In this document: positions 16,702 through 25,367 of the stretch, piece by piece | How positions within the stretch are numbered: position 1 is the first letter of the stretch | Layout: every line of letters starts with the position of its first letter | Assembly (NCBI RefSeq): GCF_028736035.1 | Contig: NZ_CP117866.1 | Span: 310,001 to 374,000 of the forward strand | DNA length: 64,000 nt | Source of the DNA: Streptomyces sp. T12 | GTDB lineage: Bacteria > Actinomycetota > Actinomycetes > Streptomycetales > Streptomycetaceae | Direction: 5' to 3' | Made by a program: the position numbers and the translations under genes | The notes under the pieces: model-generated | What the model saw: the letters and a program-made list of their open reading frames with translations, nothing else | Told to the model about the DNA's origin: nothing | Database searches by the model: none

Positions 16702-18330
16702 TTGTCCTCCCAGCCCTCCCAGCCCGCGCAGTCCTCACAGCCCTCGCACCCCGAACCCCCCTCCCCCGCCCCCTCCTTGACCGAAGTCGAGGCCCACGGC
16801 GTCGACCGCATCCCCGACGCCGAGCGCAGCGCGACCCCGCTCGATCTGTTCCGCCTCGCCTTCGGCGGCGCCAACACCTTCTCCACCTGCGTGCTCGGCG
16901 CCTTCCCGATCCTGTTCGGCCTCTCCTTCTGGCAGGGCCTGGCGGCCACGCTGCTCGGGGTCGTCGCGGGTGCGCTGATCCTCTGTCCGATGGCGGTGTT
17001 CGGACCGGTCAACGGCACCAACAACGCCGTCTCTTCCTCGGCGCACCTCGGCGTCCACGGCCGCGTGGTCGGCTCCTTCCTGTCCCTGCTGACGGCGGTC
17101 GCGTTCTTCTCGATCTCGGTGTGGAGCTCCGGCGACGCCCTGGTCGGCGGCGCGCACCGGCTCTTCGGCCTGACCCGCGGCACGCTGTCGTACGTCGTCG
17201 CGTACGCCCTGTTCGCGGGCCTGGTCCTCGCGGTGTGCGTGTACGGCTTCCGCTTCATGCTGTTCGTCAACAAGATCGCCGTGCCCTCGGCGAGCGTGCT
17301 GTTCCTGCTCGGCGCCATCGCGTTCGCCGGCGACTTCGACCCGTCGTACGCGGGCGTCTTCACCGCCTCCGCGGATGCGGCCACCCAGTCGCTGTTCTGG
17401 CCGTCGTTCATCGGCGCGGCCCTGATCGTGCTGTCCAACCCCGTCTCCTTCGGGGCGTTCCTCGGTGACTGGTCGCGCTACATCCCGGCGGGCGCCCCGC
17501 GCCGCAAGGTGATCGGCGCCGCGTTCCTGTCGCAGATCGCGACGCTGCTGCCGTTCGTCTTCGGCCTGGCGACCGCGAGCATCATCGCCACGAAGGTTCC
17601 GGAGTACGTCGATCCGGCGGCGCCCGACTTCGTGGGCGGGCTGCTGGCGATCTCGCCCGGCTGGTACTTCCTGCCGGTCTGTCTGCTGGCGTTGATCGGC
17701 GGTATGGCGACGGGGACGACCGCGCTGTACGGGACCGGGCTCGACTTCTCCTCGGTGTTCCCTCGGCTGTCGCGGGTGCAGGCGACGCTGCTGGTCGGCG
17801 CGTTGTCGATCGCGTTCATCTTCGTCGGGCGGTTCGGACTCGACCTGGTGCAGTCGATCTCGACCTTCGCCACCATGATCATCACCTGCACCACGCCGTG
17901 GATGGTCGTGATGATGCTGGGCTACTGGACCCGGCGCGGCTGGTACGACCCCGACGCCCTGCAGGTCTTCAACCGCCGCCAGCGCGGCGGCCGCTACTGG
18001 TTCGCGCACGGCTGGAACTGGCGCGGCATGACCGCCTGGTGGGTGGCGGCGCTGATCGGCGTGCTGTTCACCAACATTCCGGGGCAGTTCGTCGGGCCGC
18101 TGGGCGATCTCGCGGGCGGCGTCGACATCAGCCTGCCGTTGTCGCTGGTCGTGGCGGCGGCGCTGTTCCTGGCGCTGCTGCGGCTGTTCCCCGAGCCTCG
18201 CGCGGTATACGGGCCGCAGGGTGCGCGGCTGGTCCGCACCGTCGAGGTTCCCGTGCCGCCGATCACGGGTCCGGGTGCATCGGGCGACGACGCGTCGTTG
18301 TCAGACCCGTCGGCTAGGTTGCGGGCATGA
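16702..18330 (+). CDS. NCS1-family nucleobase/cytosine-type permease
   Basis: A 542-residue transporter of the purine-cytosine/allantoin permease family. After a low-complexity Ser/Gln/Pro N-terminus come the family motif FRLAFGGANTFSTCVLGAFP and about 12 membrane helices (e.g. LVLAVCVYGFRFMLFVNKIAV, AFLSQIATLLPFVFGLATAS). NPVSFGAFLGDWSRYIP is the conserved loop-6 region of NCS1 proteins. TTG 16702 is favoured by GGAG 5 nt upstream; TTG 16648 is an alternative. The stop overlaps the next hydrolase start (ATGA), indicating coupling. The substrate cannot be read from the sequence. Confidence 0.85.
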   Translation: MSSQPSQPAQSSQPSHPEPPSPAPSLTEVEAHGVDRIPDAERSATPLDLFRLAFGGANTFSTCVLGAFPILFGLSFWQGLAATLLGVVAGALILCPMAVFGPVNGTNNAVSSSAHLGVHGRVVGSFLSLLTAVAFFSISVWSSGDALVGGAHRLFGLTRGTLSYVVAYALFAGLVLAVCVYGFRFMLFVNKIAVPSASVLFLLGAIAFAGDFDPSYAGVFTASADAATQSLFWPSFIGAALIVLSNPVSFGAFLGDWSRYIPAGAPRRKVIGAAFLSQIATLLPFVFGLATASIIATKVPEYVDPAAPDFVGGLLAISPGWYFLPVCLLALIGGMATGTTALYGTGLDFSSVFPRLSRVQATLLVGALSIAFIFVGRFGLDLVQSISTFATMIITCTTPWMVVMMLGYWTRRGWYDPDALQVFNRRQRGGRYWFAHGWNWRGMTAWWVAALIGVLFTNIPGQFVGPLGDLAGGVDISLPLSLVVAAALFLALLRLFPEPRAVYGPQGARLVRTVEVPVPPITGPGASGDDASLSDPSARLRA

Positions 18331-19025
18331 CCAACTTCGTACTGGTGGCCGGTGCAAGGCTCGGAGCGTGGGCGTGGGACGAGGTGGCGGCATCGCTGCG
18401 CGCCTCCGGGCGGGCCGTCCATCCTCTGACCTTGTCCGGCCTCGCCGAGAAGCAGGGCGTGCCGGCGCCCGGGCAGCAAAGTCACGTCGATGACATCGTC
18501 GCCGAGGTGGAGCGCCTCGATCTGCGGGACGTCGTCCTGGTCGGGCACAGCTACTCGGGCATACCGGTCGGGCAGGCCGCCGTCCGGATCGGTGACCGGC
18601 TGCGGCACGTGGTGCTGGTGGACGCCAGTGTCGCCGTCGACGGGGAGTCGTTCCTGTCGGGCTGGCCGAGCGACCACGTGCGGGCGGAGATCGAGGAGAA
18701 CGGCGGCTTCTGGCCGTCTGCCCCGGCGGCCCACTACGCGGACCAAGGACTGACGGACGAGCAGATCGCCCGCCTCGTCGACGGCCAGACGCCACACCCG
18801 GGAGCCACCCTGACCGAACCGGCAGTCATGGCCCGCCCGTTGAGCAAGCTCCCCGGCACCTACATCAAGTGCCTCCTCGACGGCGACGAACCGTGGGGGG
18901 CCGCAGCCGAGCTCCTCAAGAGCGACCGCTGGGAGTTGGTGAACATGGACACCGGCCACTGGCCGATGTTCTCCCAGCCACAGGACCTGGCGCGCATCCT
19001 GCACGAGACGGTGGCCGCCCCCTGA
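18327..19025 (+). CDS. Alpha/beta hydrolase
   Basis: A 232-residue cytosolic alpha/beta hydrolase. It shows FVLVAGARLGAWAWDEVAASL at the N-terminus, in the position of the oxyanion H-G motif (here A-G), the nucleophile elbow VGHSYSG (Ser about residue 74), and a late His in DTGHWPMFS; the acidic residue is probably in the LLDGDEPW strand. It resembles the methylesterase/salicylate-binding-protein-2-like group. Coupled to the permease gene by a 4-nt overlap, so it may process an imported compound. Confidence 0.82.
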   Translation: MTNFVLVAGARLGAWAWDEVAASLRASGRAVHPLTLSGLAEKQGVPAPGQQSHVDDIVAEVERLDLRDVVLVGHSYSGIPVGQAAVRIGDRLRHVVLVDASVAVDGESFLSGWPSDHVRAEIEENGGFWPSAPAAHYADQGLTDEQIARLVDGQTPHPGATLTEPAVMARPLSKLPGTYIKCLLDGDEPWGAAAELLKSDRWELVNMDTGHWPMFSQPQDLARILHETVAAP

Positions 19026-19039
19026 TCCACCCACCCTCC

Positions 19040-19051
19040 TACCGGTCGGTA
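19040..19051. promoter_or_regulatory. TetR-type half-palindrome upstream of the FMN oxidase gene
   Basis: TACCGGTCGGTA is a near-perfect palindrome (TACCG-GT-CGGTA) located 47-58 bp upstream of the lactate-monooxygenase-like start. The same TACCG..CGGTA core occurs in the perfect palindrome at 1851-1870. It suggests separate control of the two downstream genes. Confidence 0.4.
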
Positions 19052-19098
19052 TGGTCTGCGTACAGCGCGTTCTCAGTGGCGAGAGGCGGGGCGTACGC

Positions 19099-20268
19099 AT
19101 GGGCAAGCACTGGGCGGACTTCCAGTACGAGATCTATCTGAACGGGATGACGGGTGCCGTGCCCCGGCTGCCCACCGATCTGACCCGGCTGGAGGAGCTG
19201 ACCGAGCAGCGCCTCGGTCCCGGTCCCGTCGGCTATGTGGCGGGCAGCGCGGGCGACGGCAGCACCGCCCGCGCCAACCGGGCGGCGCTGCGGCGACGCC
19301 GGATCGTGCCGCGCATGCTGCGGGACGTGCACGAACGGGACCTGTCCGTCGAGGTGTTGGGCCGCGCCCTGCCCGCTCCGCTGGCCCTGGCGCCGGTCGG
19401 CGTGCTGTCGATCATGCACCCGGACGCCGAGTGCGCGGCCGCCCGGGCCGCGGCCGCGCAGGGCGTGCCGTTCATCCTGTCCTCGGCGTCCAGCACGCCC
19501 ATGGAGCAGGTCGCGGAGGCGATGGGCGACGCCGAGCGCTGGTTCCAGCTGTACTGGCCGAAGGACCCGGAGGTGGCCCGGAGTTTCCTGAACCGGGCGA
19601 AGGCGGCCGGGTTCACCGCGCTCGTCGTCACCCTGGACACGCCGATGCTGGCCTGGCGGCCGCGCGATCTCGACCAGGCGTATCTGCCGTTCCTGCACGG
19701 CGTGGGCACCGCCAACTACTTCTCCGACCCGGCCTTCCAGGCGGGCCTGGCCAAGCCGGTGGTGGAGGATCCGAACGCGGCCGTCATGCACTTCGTCGGC
19801 ATGTTCTCGGACCCCGCCAAGACCTGGCCGGACCTCGCGTTCCTGCGGGAGAACTGGGACGGCCCGATCGTCCTGAAGGGCATCCTGCACCCGGACGACG
19901 CCCGCGCGGCCGCCGACGCCGGGATGGACGGGGTCGTCGTCTCCAACCACGGCGGCCGTCAGGTGGCCGGCTCCCTCGGCGCGGCGGACGCCCTGCCCCG
20001 GGTCGTGGAGGCGGTCGGCGACCGGCTGACCGTGCTGTTCGACAGCGGTATCCGCACCGGCGACGACATCTTCAAGGCCCTCGCGCTCGGCGCGCGGGCG
20101 GTGCTCGTCGGACGGCCGTACGCGTACGGGCTCGGCCTCGACGGACAGGCGGGCGTCGAGCACGTCATCCGCTGCCTGCTCGCCGAACTCGACCTCACCC
20201 TCGCCCTGTCCGGGCACGCCACCCCCGCCACGATCGGCCCCGCCGACCTCATCGAGGAATCCGCATGA
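19099..20268 (+). CDS. Lactate 2-monooxygenase-like FMN-dependent alpha-hydroxy acid oxidase
   Basis: A 389-residue FMN TIM-barrel enzyme. The catalytic His and substrate Arg lie in VVSNHGGRQVAGS; the FMN phosphate loop is FDSGIRTGDDIFKAL and LGARAVLVGRPY; ALAPVGVLSIMHPDAE is the N-terminal strand. The LDTPMLAWRPRDLDQAYLPF segment and length are those of the lactate 2-monooxygenase subgroup, which oxidises L-lactate or related hydroxy acids. It overlaps the next gene (D-2-hydroxyacid dehydrogenase) by 4 nt, so the pair may interconvert hydroxy- and keto-acids of different stereochemistry. Confidence 0.88.
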   Translation: MGKHWADFQYEIYLNGMTGAVPRLPTDLTRLEELTEQRLGPGPVGYVAGSAGDGSTARANRAALRRRRIVPRMLRDVHERDLSVEVLGRALPAPLALAPVGVLSIMHPDAECAAARAAAAQGVPFILSSASSTPMEQVAEAMGDAERWFQLYWPKDPEVARSFLNRAKAAGFTALVVTLDTPMLAWRPRDLDQAYLPFLHGVGTANYFSDPAFQAGLAKPVVEDPNAAVMHFVGMFSDPAKTWPDLAFLRENWDGPIVLKGILHPDDARAAADAGMDGVVVSNHGGRQVAGSLGAADALPRVVEAVGDRLTVLFDSGIRTGDDIFKALALGARAVLVGRPYAYGLGLDGQAGVEHVIRCLLAELDLTLALSGHATPATIGPADLIEESA

Positions 20269-21242
20269 CCGCCACGAAGAACGTCCTCGCCGTCATCTCG
20301 CCCCATGTGGGCGGTCGTGGCATCGGCGCCGGCCTCGCCACGCTCTTCCCCGAGGGGGCGGACGTCACCGTCGTCGAGGTGGCCGACGAGGACCCGGACG
20401 CCCTGCGCGCCGCGCATGTCGTCATCACCGCGCTCGCCCCGGTGACCGCCGAACACCTCGGCACGGCACCGGAGTTGGAGCTGGTTCAGTGCGCGAGCCA
20501 CGGCTTCGACTACGTCGATGTGGACGCGGCGCGCGAGCGCGGAGTGCGCGTGTGCAACATCGGCTCCAGCGGTGCCGAGGCGCAGAACGTGGCCGAGCAG
20601 ACCTTCGCCCTCATGCTCGCGCTGGCCAAGCAGATCGTCCCCGCCCACACCGCGCTCGTCGAGGCCGACTGGGCCCTCCCCCGGCTGCAGCACTCGCTGA
20701 CCGAACTGTCCGGCAAGACGCTCGGCATCGTCGGCCTGGGCCAGATCGGGCGGCAAGTCGCGCGCCGCGCGGCCGCGTTCGACATGAGCGTCGTCTACGC
20801 AGGTCGACGACGGCTGCCGCCGCAGACGGAGGCCGAGTTCGGCGGCGCCCGCCATGTCCCGCTCGACGAACTGCTGCGCACCGCCGACTACGTCTCCCTG
20901 CACGCCCCGCTCACCGACGAGACCCGGAACCTGCTGAACGCCGAGCGGCTGGCCCTCCTCAAGCCGTCGGCGTTCGTGATCAACACCGCGCGGGGCGCCC
21001 TGATCGACCAGGACGCCCTCGCGGACGCGCTGGACAAGGGCGCCCTGGCCGGGGCGGGCATCGACGTCTTCGACCCCGAACCGCCCACCCCGGCCCTGCG
21101 CCTGCTCCGCGCCCCGAACGTGGTGCTCTCCCCGCACGTCGGCGGCGTCACCCGCGAGACCCTCGTCCGCATCGCCCTGGCCGCCGTCCAGAACGTGACC
21201 GCGTTCCTGTCGGGCGGAGCACCGCAGGACGTCGTGAACTAG
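20265..21242 (+). CDS. D-isomer 2-hydroxyacid dehydrogenase (NAD-dependent)
   Basis: A 325-residue two-domain dehydrogenase. The Rossmann motif is GIVGLGQIGRQVARRAAAF; the catalytic Arg is in FVINTARGALID, the Glu in FDPEPP and the His in LSPHVGGVT. Family members reduce 2-keto acids to D-2-hydroxy acids (glyoxylate, phosphoglycerate, formate branch); substrate unassigned. ATGA overlap with the FMN oxidase gene indicates translational coupling. A strong hairpin follows. Confidence 0.88.
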   Translation: MTATKNVLAVISPHVGGRGIGAGLATLFPEGADVTVVEVADEDPDALRAAHVVITALAPVTAEHLGTAPELELVQCASHGFDYVDVDAARERGVRVCNIGSSGAEAQNVAEQTFALMLALAKQIVPAHTALVEADWALPRLQHSLTELSGKTLGIVGLGQIGRQVARRAAAFDMSVVYAGRRRLPPQTEAEFGGARHVPLDELLRTADYVSLHAPLTDETRNLLNAERLALLKPSAFVINTARGALIDQDALADALDKGALAGAGIDVFDPEPPTPALRLLRAPNVVLSPHVGGVTRETLVRIALAAVQNVTAFLSGGAPQDVVN

Positions 21243-21295
21243 GCAGGCATTCCCGGCCGGTGGCAGGTCCCTCGGAGGCGGAGGCCGGGGCGGGC

Positions 21296-21327
21296 GGGGG
21301 CGGACCGACTCGGATCGGTCCGCCCCC
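21296..21327 (+). terminator. Terminator after the hydroxyacid dehydrogenase gene
   Basis: GGGGGCGGACCGA pairs perfectly with TCGGTCCGCCCCC around a 6-nt loop, 53 bp after the stop codon. It also lies downstream of the convergent gene ending at 21458 and can serve both. Confidence 0.75.
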
Positions 21328-21457
21328 GCAACCTGCTCGGCCCGACGGCCCGACGGTAAGACCGAGACGCGGCCTGCGGTCGCGCATGTCGCGCCCGTCA
21401 CCGCCCCGGCGAAATCCGCCGATCGCGGCCCCCGCCTCACCCCGGCCTCGCCTACGC

Positions 21458-23077
21458 CTACGCCTCCTGCTCCTCCGCCAACCGCACCGCCCGCGCCTGC
21501 GGCGTCTCGGTCTCTTCGCTCGACAGCGACCCGGGGTTCGCCGACGCCACCGGGTCGGCCAGCCAGCGCTGTTCGTCGGAGCCGTCGCGGACCTTGACGA
21601 CGATGTCGGAGCCCGCGTCCGCAGTGGTGAACGTCAGGGCGAGCTGCTCGTCCCAGCGGGGCAGCAACTCGCCCTGCACGGTGAGGTCGTAGCGCACGTC
21701 GTCGGCCCGCTTCGAGTCGTCGTCGACGCACTTGCCGAGGATCACCACGCCGGCGTCCACGTGCGAGTCCAGACACAGGCCGGGGTCCGCCACGCTGCGC
21801 AGCCGGCCGTCCTTCTCGTACGACCACTGCTGGGTGTCGTCCGCGGAGCACTCGGCCAGCTCGGTCCCGGCGCCGGCCTTGGGCTCGCCGCGGATGTCGA
21901 GGCACAGGTCGGCGTCGTCGTTGCGCAGCCTGGTCTGCCGCGGTGCGCCCGGCAGCTGGGCCGTGCCGGGCGGTGAGGCGGAGACCGCGGGGGGCACGGG
22001 GGATCCGGTGCCGCCGCCGGTGGCGGAGGCGGCGGGGTCGACCCCGTCGTCGTCCGACAGCAGGCCGGTCGCGAGCATGATCGCGATCAGCCCTGCTGAG
22101 GCCACGCCCACTCCCGTGAGCAGCGTCCGCGAGGAGCGCGGTCCGCCGGGCGCCCTGCGGACCTGCGCGGGGATCCGCGGCAGCAGGCGCCGTCGTGCCG
22201 AGCCGTGCCGGGCGGAGCCACGGGTGCGGGGGCCGTCGCTCTGGGTGCGGCCGGGTCTGGTGTCCAGATAGCGGCGTGCGCCCCAGCCGAGCACCGCCTC
22301 GGCGATGAGCACACCCAACCCGCCCTCGAAATGGCTCAGTTGTTCGGCGGCGTTACGGCAGTAGCGGCACTCCGTCAGATGCTGCTGAACATCCGGCAGC
22401 AGGGCGCCGCCCCGGCGAATCGGGACGTCGAGGAGGCGGTTGTAGAACCGGCAATCCTTCGTCGGCGCGAGTTCCCGATGGACATGTACACAACCTTCGC
22501 GGAATTTATCACGCGCCTGTTCGAGCGCGGCCGAGGCGGTAACGGTATCCATGCCCAGCAGACCGGCGGGGACACTTAACGGCTCGGCCTCGACCTCGGT
22601 GTGCCAGAGCAGACACCGGGCAAGTCCCGGAAGCGCCTGGAATGACCGATCGGCGAGCTTCCGATTTTCGGGCGTCATGGACTTCGCGGTACGCATACCG
22701 CGACCGCCCGCGGGTTTCCCCAGCTCCGGCAGAACGCCCGATATTCGGTCCTCGGCAGACCACTGCCGGACCGCGTCCCGGACTGCCACGAGCAGCCGGG
22801 GCCGCAGCGCGGCGGCCGGTTCGCCCAGCGCCAGACGGCCGAGGACCTGGTGGAAGGCGGCGGCGGTGACCATGTCGGCGACCTCCTCCGGGGAGGAGAG
22901 GCAGATCACCGCGTACTCGTGAACCGGTTGCCAGTGCCGCGCCATGAGCAGCGCGACGGACGGAGCGGCCTCGCCGTCCGGACGGCCCCGCAGCCGGGCG
23001 GCGAGACCTTCGTCGGATTCCTCGGGAACCCCACCGGGCGGGGGGTAAGGGGGGCGAGGGGGGTGGGGGGTGGGCAC
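21458..23077 (-). CDS. Sigma-like / zinc-finger / membrane / ricin-lectin fusion protein (paralogue 1)
   Basis: A 539-residue single-pass membrane protein. The start is GTG 23077, 9 nt after GGAAGGA. Residues ~1-200 resemble a divergent ECF sigma factor: a region-2-like helix block (ARHWQPVHEYAVICLSSPEE) and a region-4-like helix-turn-helix (LARCLLWHTEVEAEPLSV then ASAALEQARDKFREGCV). An anti-sigma-type zinc motif follows, H-x3-C-x2-C in HLTECRYCRNAAEQL. One membrane helix is near residue 350 (LLTGVGVASAGLIAIMLATG). The outside part has ricin-B QW-type repeats (CLDIRGEP...QQWSYEKDGRL, CLDSHVDAGV). It is closely related to the protein at 38517-40637. A sugar-sensing, membrane-tethered regulator is an inference. 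Confidence 0.75.
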   Translation of the reverse strand: MPTPHPPRPPYPPPGGVPEESDEGLAARLRGRPDGEAAPSVALLMARHWQPVHEYAVICLSSPEEVADMVTAAAFHQVLGRLALGEPAAALRPRLLVAVRDAVRQWSAEDRISGVLPELGKPAGGRGMRTAKSMTPENRKLADRSFQALPGLARCLLWHTEVEAEPLSVPAGLLGMDTVTASAALEQARDKFREGCVHVHRELAPTKDCRFYNRLLDVPIRRGGALLPDVQQHLTECRYCRNAAEQLSHFEGGLGVLIAEAVLGWGARRYLDTRPGRTQSDGPRTRGSARHGSARRRLLPRIPAQVRRAPGGPRSSRTLLTGVGVASAGLIAIMLATGLLSDDDGVDPAASATGGGTGSPVPPAVSASPPGTAQLPGAPRQTRLRNDDADLCLDIRGEPKAGAGTELAECSADDTQQWSYEKDGRLRSVADPGLCLDSHVDAGVVILGKCVDDDSKRADDVRYDLTVQGELLPRWDEQLALTFTTADAGSDIVVKVRDGSDEQRWLADPVASANPGSLSSEETETPQARAVRLAEEQEA

Positions 23078-23599
23078 TGAGCGGATTCCTTCCCACGCGC
23101 ATGACTCGGAAGTCCGGTCGCCGAAAAGGAGAGCGACTTGGTGCCTACCTCTTCGACGCGAGTGCGGGGAGCGTGAATTCACCAACGTCCATCCGCCCCG
23201 GTTCCCCACGGAACGAATGAGCCCCGGCCTTTTCCCACCCCCCACGGGTAGTTCACCCTTGCACAGCACACCAATGGCCAACAAGGCACTTGGGCAACAT
23301 CCGCACCTTTGAAAGAAAGTCAGATACCGCGGCAACTCTCCACAGCTGCGCGAGCTTTCGACATTCCGTGCGCCCCGTGTGAAGCCCGCGCACGCGCCGG
23401 AGCGCCCCGCACGCTCCCCGGCGCACGCGCCCGCGTAGTCCACTGGAGTCGGCCCTCTCGGAAGGCCCGCGCGTGGGACGGCGGCTCTCCTGCGCGCCAC
23501 GGGCCGCCGACCCCGTTCCTCCCGCCCTCGGTCGGCGGCCCCCGGGGCGGGAGGAACGGGGACCGCCACGGGAGAGCCCGGACCACCGGGCGGCCGGCC
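23078..23599. other. 522-bp intergenic region
   Basis: The right part contains a very strong hairpin (23511-23561) downstream of the toxin gene. The left part (23078-23330) is the promoter region of the sigma/ricin fusion gene, read leftward, and includes TACCCGT near 23245, a string also present upstream of its paralogue. No supported coding sequence is seen in the remaining ~180 bp. Confidence 0.5.
23511..23561 (-). terminator. Strong terminator after the toxin-antitoxin operon
   Basis: CCCCGTTCCTCCCGCCC and its exact complement form a 17-bp perfect stem with a 17-nt loop. Outer sequences (GGCTCTCC near 23482 and GGAGAGCC near 23571) extend the base pairing. It starts 39 bp downstream of the toxin stop codon. 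Confidence 0.8.
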
Positions 23600-23977
23600 T
23601 CAGATCTGCCAGGAGCGCAGCCGGTCGGCCGCGCCGTACACGTCGACCTTGCCGGAGATCAGGTCACGGGCGAGGTCGACGAGGGCGCCGTAGGGCGGGT
23701 CGATGCCGACGCCGCTGACGAACATATAGGCCACCGCGGACGCGCAGGCGAAGCGGGCGTTGGCCGCGGGCAGCGGCTTGAGCAGGGCGAGGGTGTGCAG
23801 CAGCACGGCGGCCCGCCAGGCCGGGTCGGAGTCGACGCCCAGACGGGGCGGATCCACCCGATGGCGTGCGACGGCGGCGACCAACGCGGAGAAGTCGTTG
23901 ATCGTGGGCTGGTCCGGCAGGACCTCTTCGTGTCGCTGGAGCAGCCAGGGCACGTCGATATGGATCACGGGTGCCAT
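23600..23977 (-). CDS. Doc/Fic-like toxin with degenerate active-site motif
   Basis: A 125-residue Fic-fold protein of the death-on-curing type, all helical. The Fic/Doc active-site motif HPFxDANKR corresponds here to residues 67-75, K-P-L-P-A-A-N-A-R: the catalytic His is replaced by Lys, the Phe by Leu and the acidic residue by Ala, whereas Asn and Arg remain. Family members phosphorylate EF-Tu or transfer AMP; with these substitutions the usual chemistry is doubtful. Its gene lies 3 bp after the antitoxin gene, the standard antitoxin-first order. Confidence 0.78.
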   Translation of the reverse strand: MAPVIHIDVPWLLQRHEEVLPDQPTINDFSALVAAVARHRVDPPRLGVDSDPAWRAAVLLHTLALLKPLPAANARFACASAVAYMFVSGVGIDPPYGALVDLARDLISGKVDVYGAADRLRSWQI

Positions 23978-23980
23978 CGG

Positions 23981-24226
23981 TCAGGCGGCCCGTCCCTCGC
24001 CCTTGGCGGACGGTTCGTCGTCGGGGAAGGCGGCCGCGAATTCGTCGGCGTGCGACGCGAAGAACCGGCGGAACGCCTCGGCGCCCTCCTGCAGGGCCCG
24101 GTGCCGGGCTATGTCGGCCGCGGCCGCCTCCCGCACGAGCGCCTTCATCGACGTACCGCGTTCCTTGGCGATCTGCCGCAGGTCCTCTAGCTCGCGGTCG
24201 CTGAACTCCACGTTGAGAGCTGGCAT
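23981..24226 (-). CDS. Ribbon-helix-helix antitoxin partner
   Basis: An 81-residue antitoxin. The N-terminal ribbon-helix-helix is LNVEFSDRELEDLRQIAKER followed by GTSMKALVREAA; the acidic C-terminus (residues 45-81, FFASHADEFAAAFPDDE) probably wraps around the toxin. ATG 24226 gives the family-typical start, with AAGGG directly upstream; a GTG three codons earlier (24235) has a better-spaced GAGCGG. The short palindrome ACCTGCAGGT at 24264-24273 lies 38-47 bp upstream and is a candidate autoregulatory operator. Confidence 0.78.
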   Translation of the reverse strand: MPALNVEFSDRELEDLRQIAKERGTSMKALVREAAAADIARHRALQEGAEAFRRFFASHADEFAAAFPDDEPSAKGEGRAA

Positions 24227-24434
24227 GCCCTTCACGGTACCGCTCGGGTACTTGCCCGTAAATACCTGCAGGTCAAGTGTGATGTATGCCGGTACCAGGG
24301 GGTGCGGAACGCGTGCTCGGCCGCGAGACCGCGCCCGACGTCATCGAGACGTGGGTCACATTCGACCGTGGGATGTCACATTCCGGCCCCCGCCGGGCCT
24401 CGCAGTAGTGAGCGCGCACCGGGAGGCCCACCGT

Positions 24435-25367
24435 ATGTCCGACATCCCCATGTCCGTCACCGCCGACGCGACCGGCGTCTTCGTCGAGCACCGTGAGCTG
24501 ATGTTCGGCGTCGTCTACAACATGCTCGGCAGCGTCGCCGACACCGAGGACGTACTGCAGGAGACATGGCTGTCGTGGACGGCGCGAGGCGGCGGCTCGC
24601 CGCTCGACGGGATCGCCAACCCGCGGGCGTATCTCGTGCGGATCGCCGTGAACCACGCGCTGGCGCGGCGGGCCGCGATCAGCCGCCGCCGGGAGACGTA
24701 CGTCGGCCCGTGGCTGCCCGAGCCGCTGGTCGCGGACGGCGAGGACGACGGCGTCGACGACCCCGCGCTGCGCACCGAGTCCGTGTCGCTGGCGATGCTG
24801 GTCGTCCTGGAGTCGCTCTCACCGCTGGAGCGCGCGGTGTTCGTGCTGCACGAGGTGTTCGGGTACGCCCACACGGAGATCGCGGAGATCCTCGACCGCA
24901 GCCCGGCGGCCGTACGGCAGCTGGCGCATCGCGCGCGGGGGCATGTGCATGCGCGGCGGCCGCTGTACGAGGCGCATCCGCGGGTGCGGCGGGAGGCAGC
25001 CGAGCGGTTCGTGCGGGCCGCGGTGGGCGGGGACATCGCCGCGCTGATGGAGATCCTCGCGCCGGACGTGACGGTGTGGACGGATGGCGGCGGCAAGCGG
25101 AAGCGGGCGGGGCTGCGGCCCGTGCACGGGAGGGACAAGGCGGTCCGGCTCTTCGGTTCGTACGCGCGCCGGGGCGGGGGCGGGGGCGGCCACCTGGAGC
25201 TGCGCCACCGGCGGGTCAACGGCGACGACGCCGCGGTGCTGTTCGACGGCGAGGAGGCGTACGCCGTCCTGGTCCTGGACCTGACACCGGACGGCGAGCG
25301 GGTCTGCGGTGTCTATGTCGTGAGCAACCCCGAGAAGCTCACGCATGTGCGCAGGGGGGAAGCATGA
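24435..25367 (+). CDS. ECF41-type RNA polymerase sigma factor
   Basis: A 310-residue ECF sigma factor of group 41/SigJ type. Region 2 is FVEHRELMFGVVYNMLGSVAD with EDVLQETWLSW; region 4 is LSPLERAVFVLHEVFGYAHTE with RSPAAVRQLAHRARGHV. The C-terminal SnoaL-like domain (residues 190-310) ends in VVSNPEKLTHV, the ECF41 N-P-(D/E)-K-L motif that controls the sigma core in cis instead of an anti-sigma factor. ATG 24435 follows GGGAGG. The stop overlaps the cytochrome b start by 4 nt; most ECF41 genes instead neighbour carboxymuconolactone decarboxylase or oxidoreductase genes. Confidence 0.9.
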   Translation: MSDIPMSVTADATGVFVEHRELMFGVVYNMLGSVADTEDVLQETWLSWTARGGGSPLDGIANPRAYLVRIAVNHALARRAAISRRRETYVGPWLPEPLVADGEDDGVDDPALRTESVSLAMLVVLESLSPLERAVFVLHEVFGYAHTEIAEILDRSPAAVRQLAHRARGHVHARRPLYEAHPRVRREAAERFVRAAVGGDIAALMEILAPDVTVWTDGGGKRKRAGLRPVHGRDKAVRLFGSYARRGGGGGGHLELRHRRVNGDDAAVLFDGEEAYAVLVLDLTPDGERVCGVYVVSNPEKLTHVRRGEA

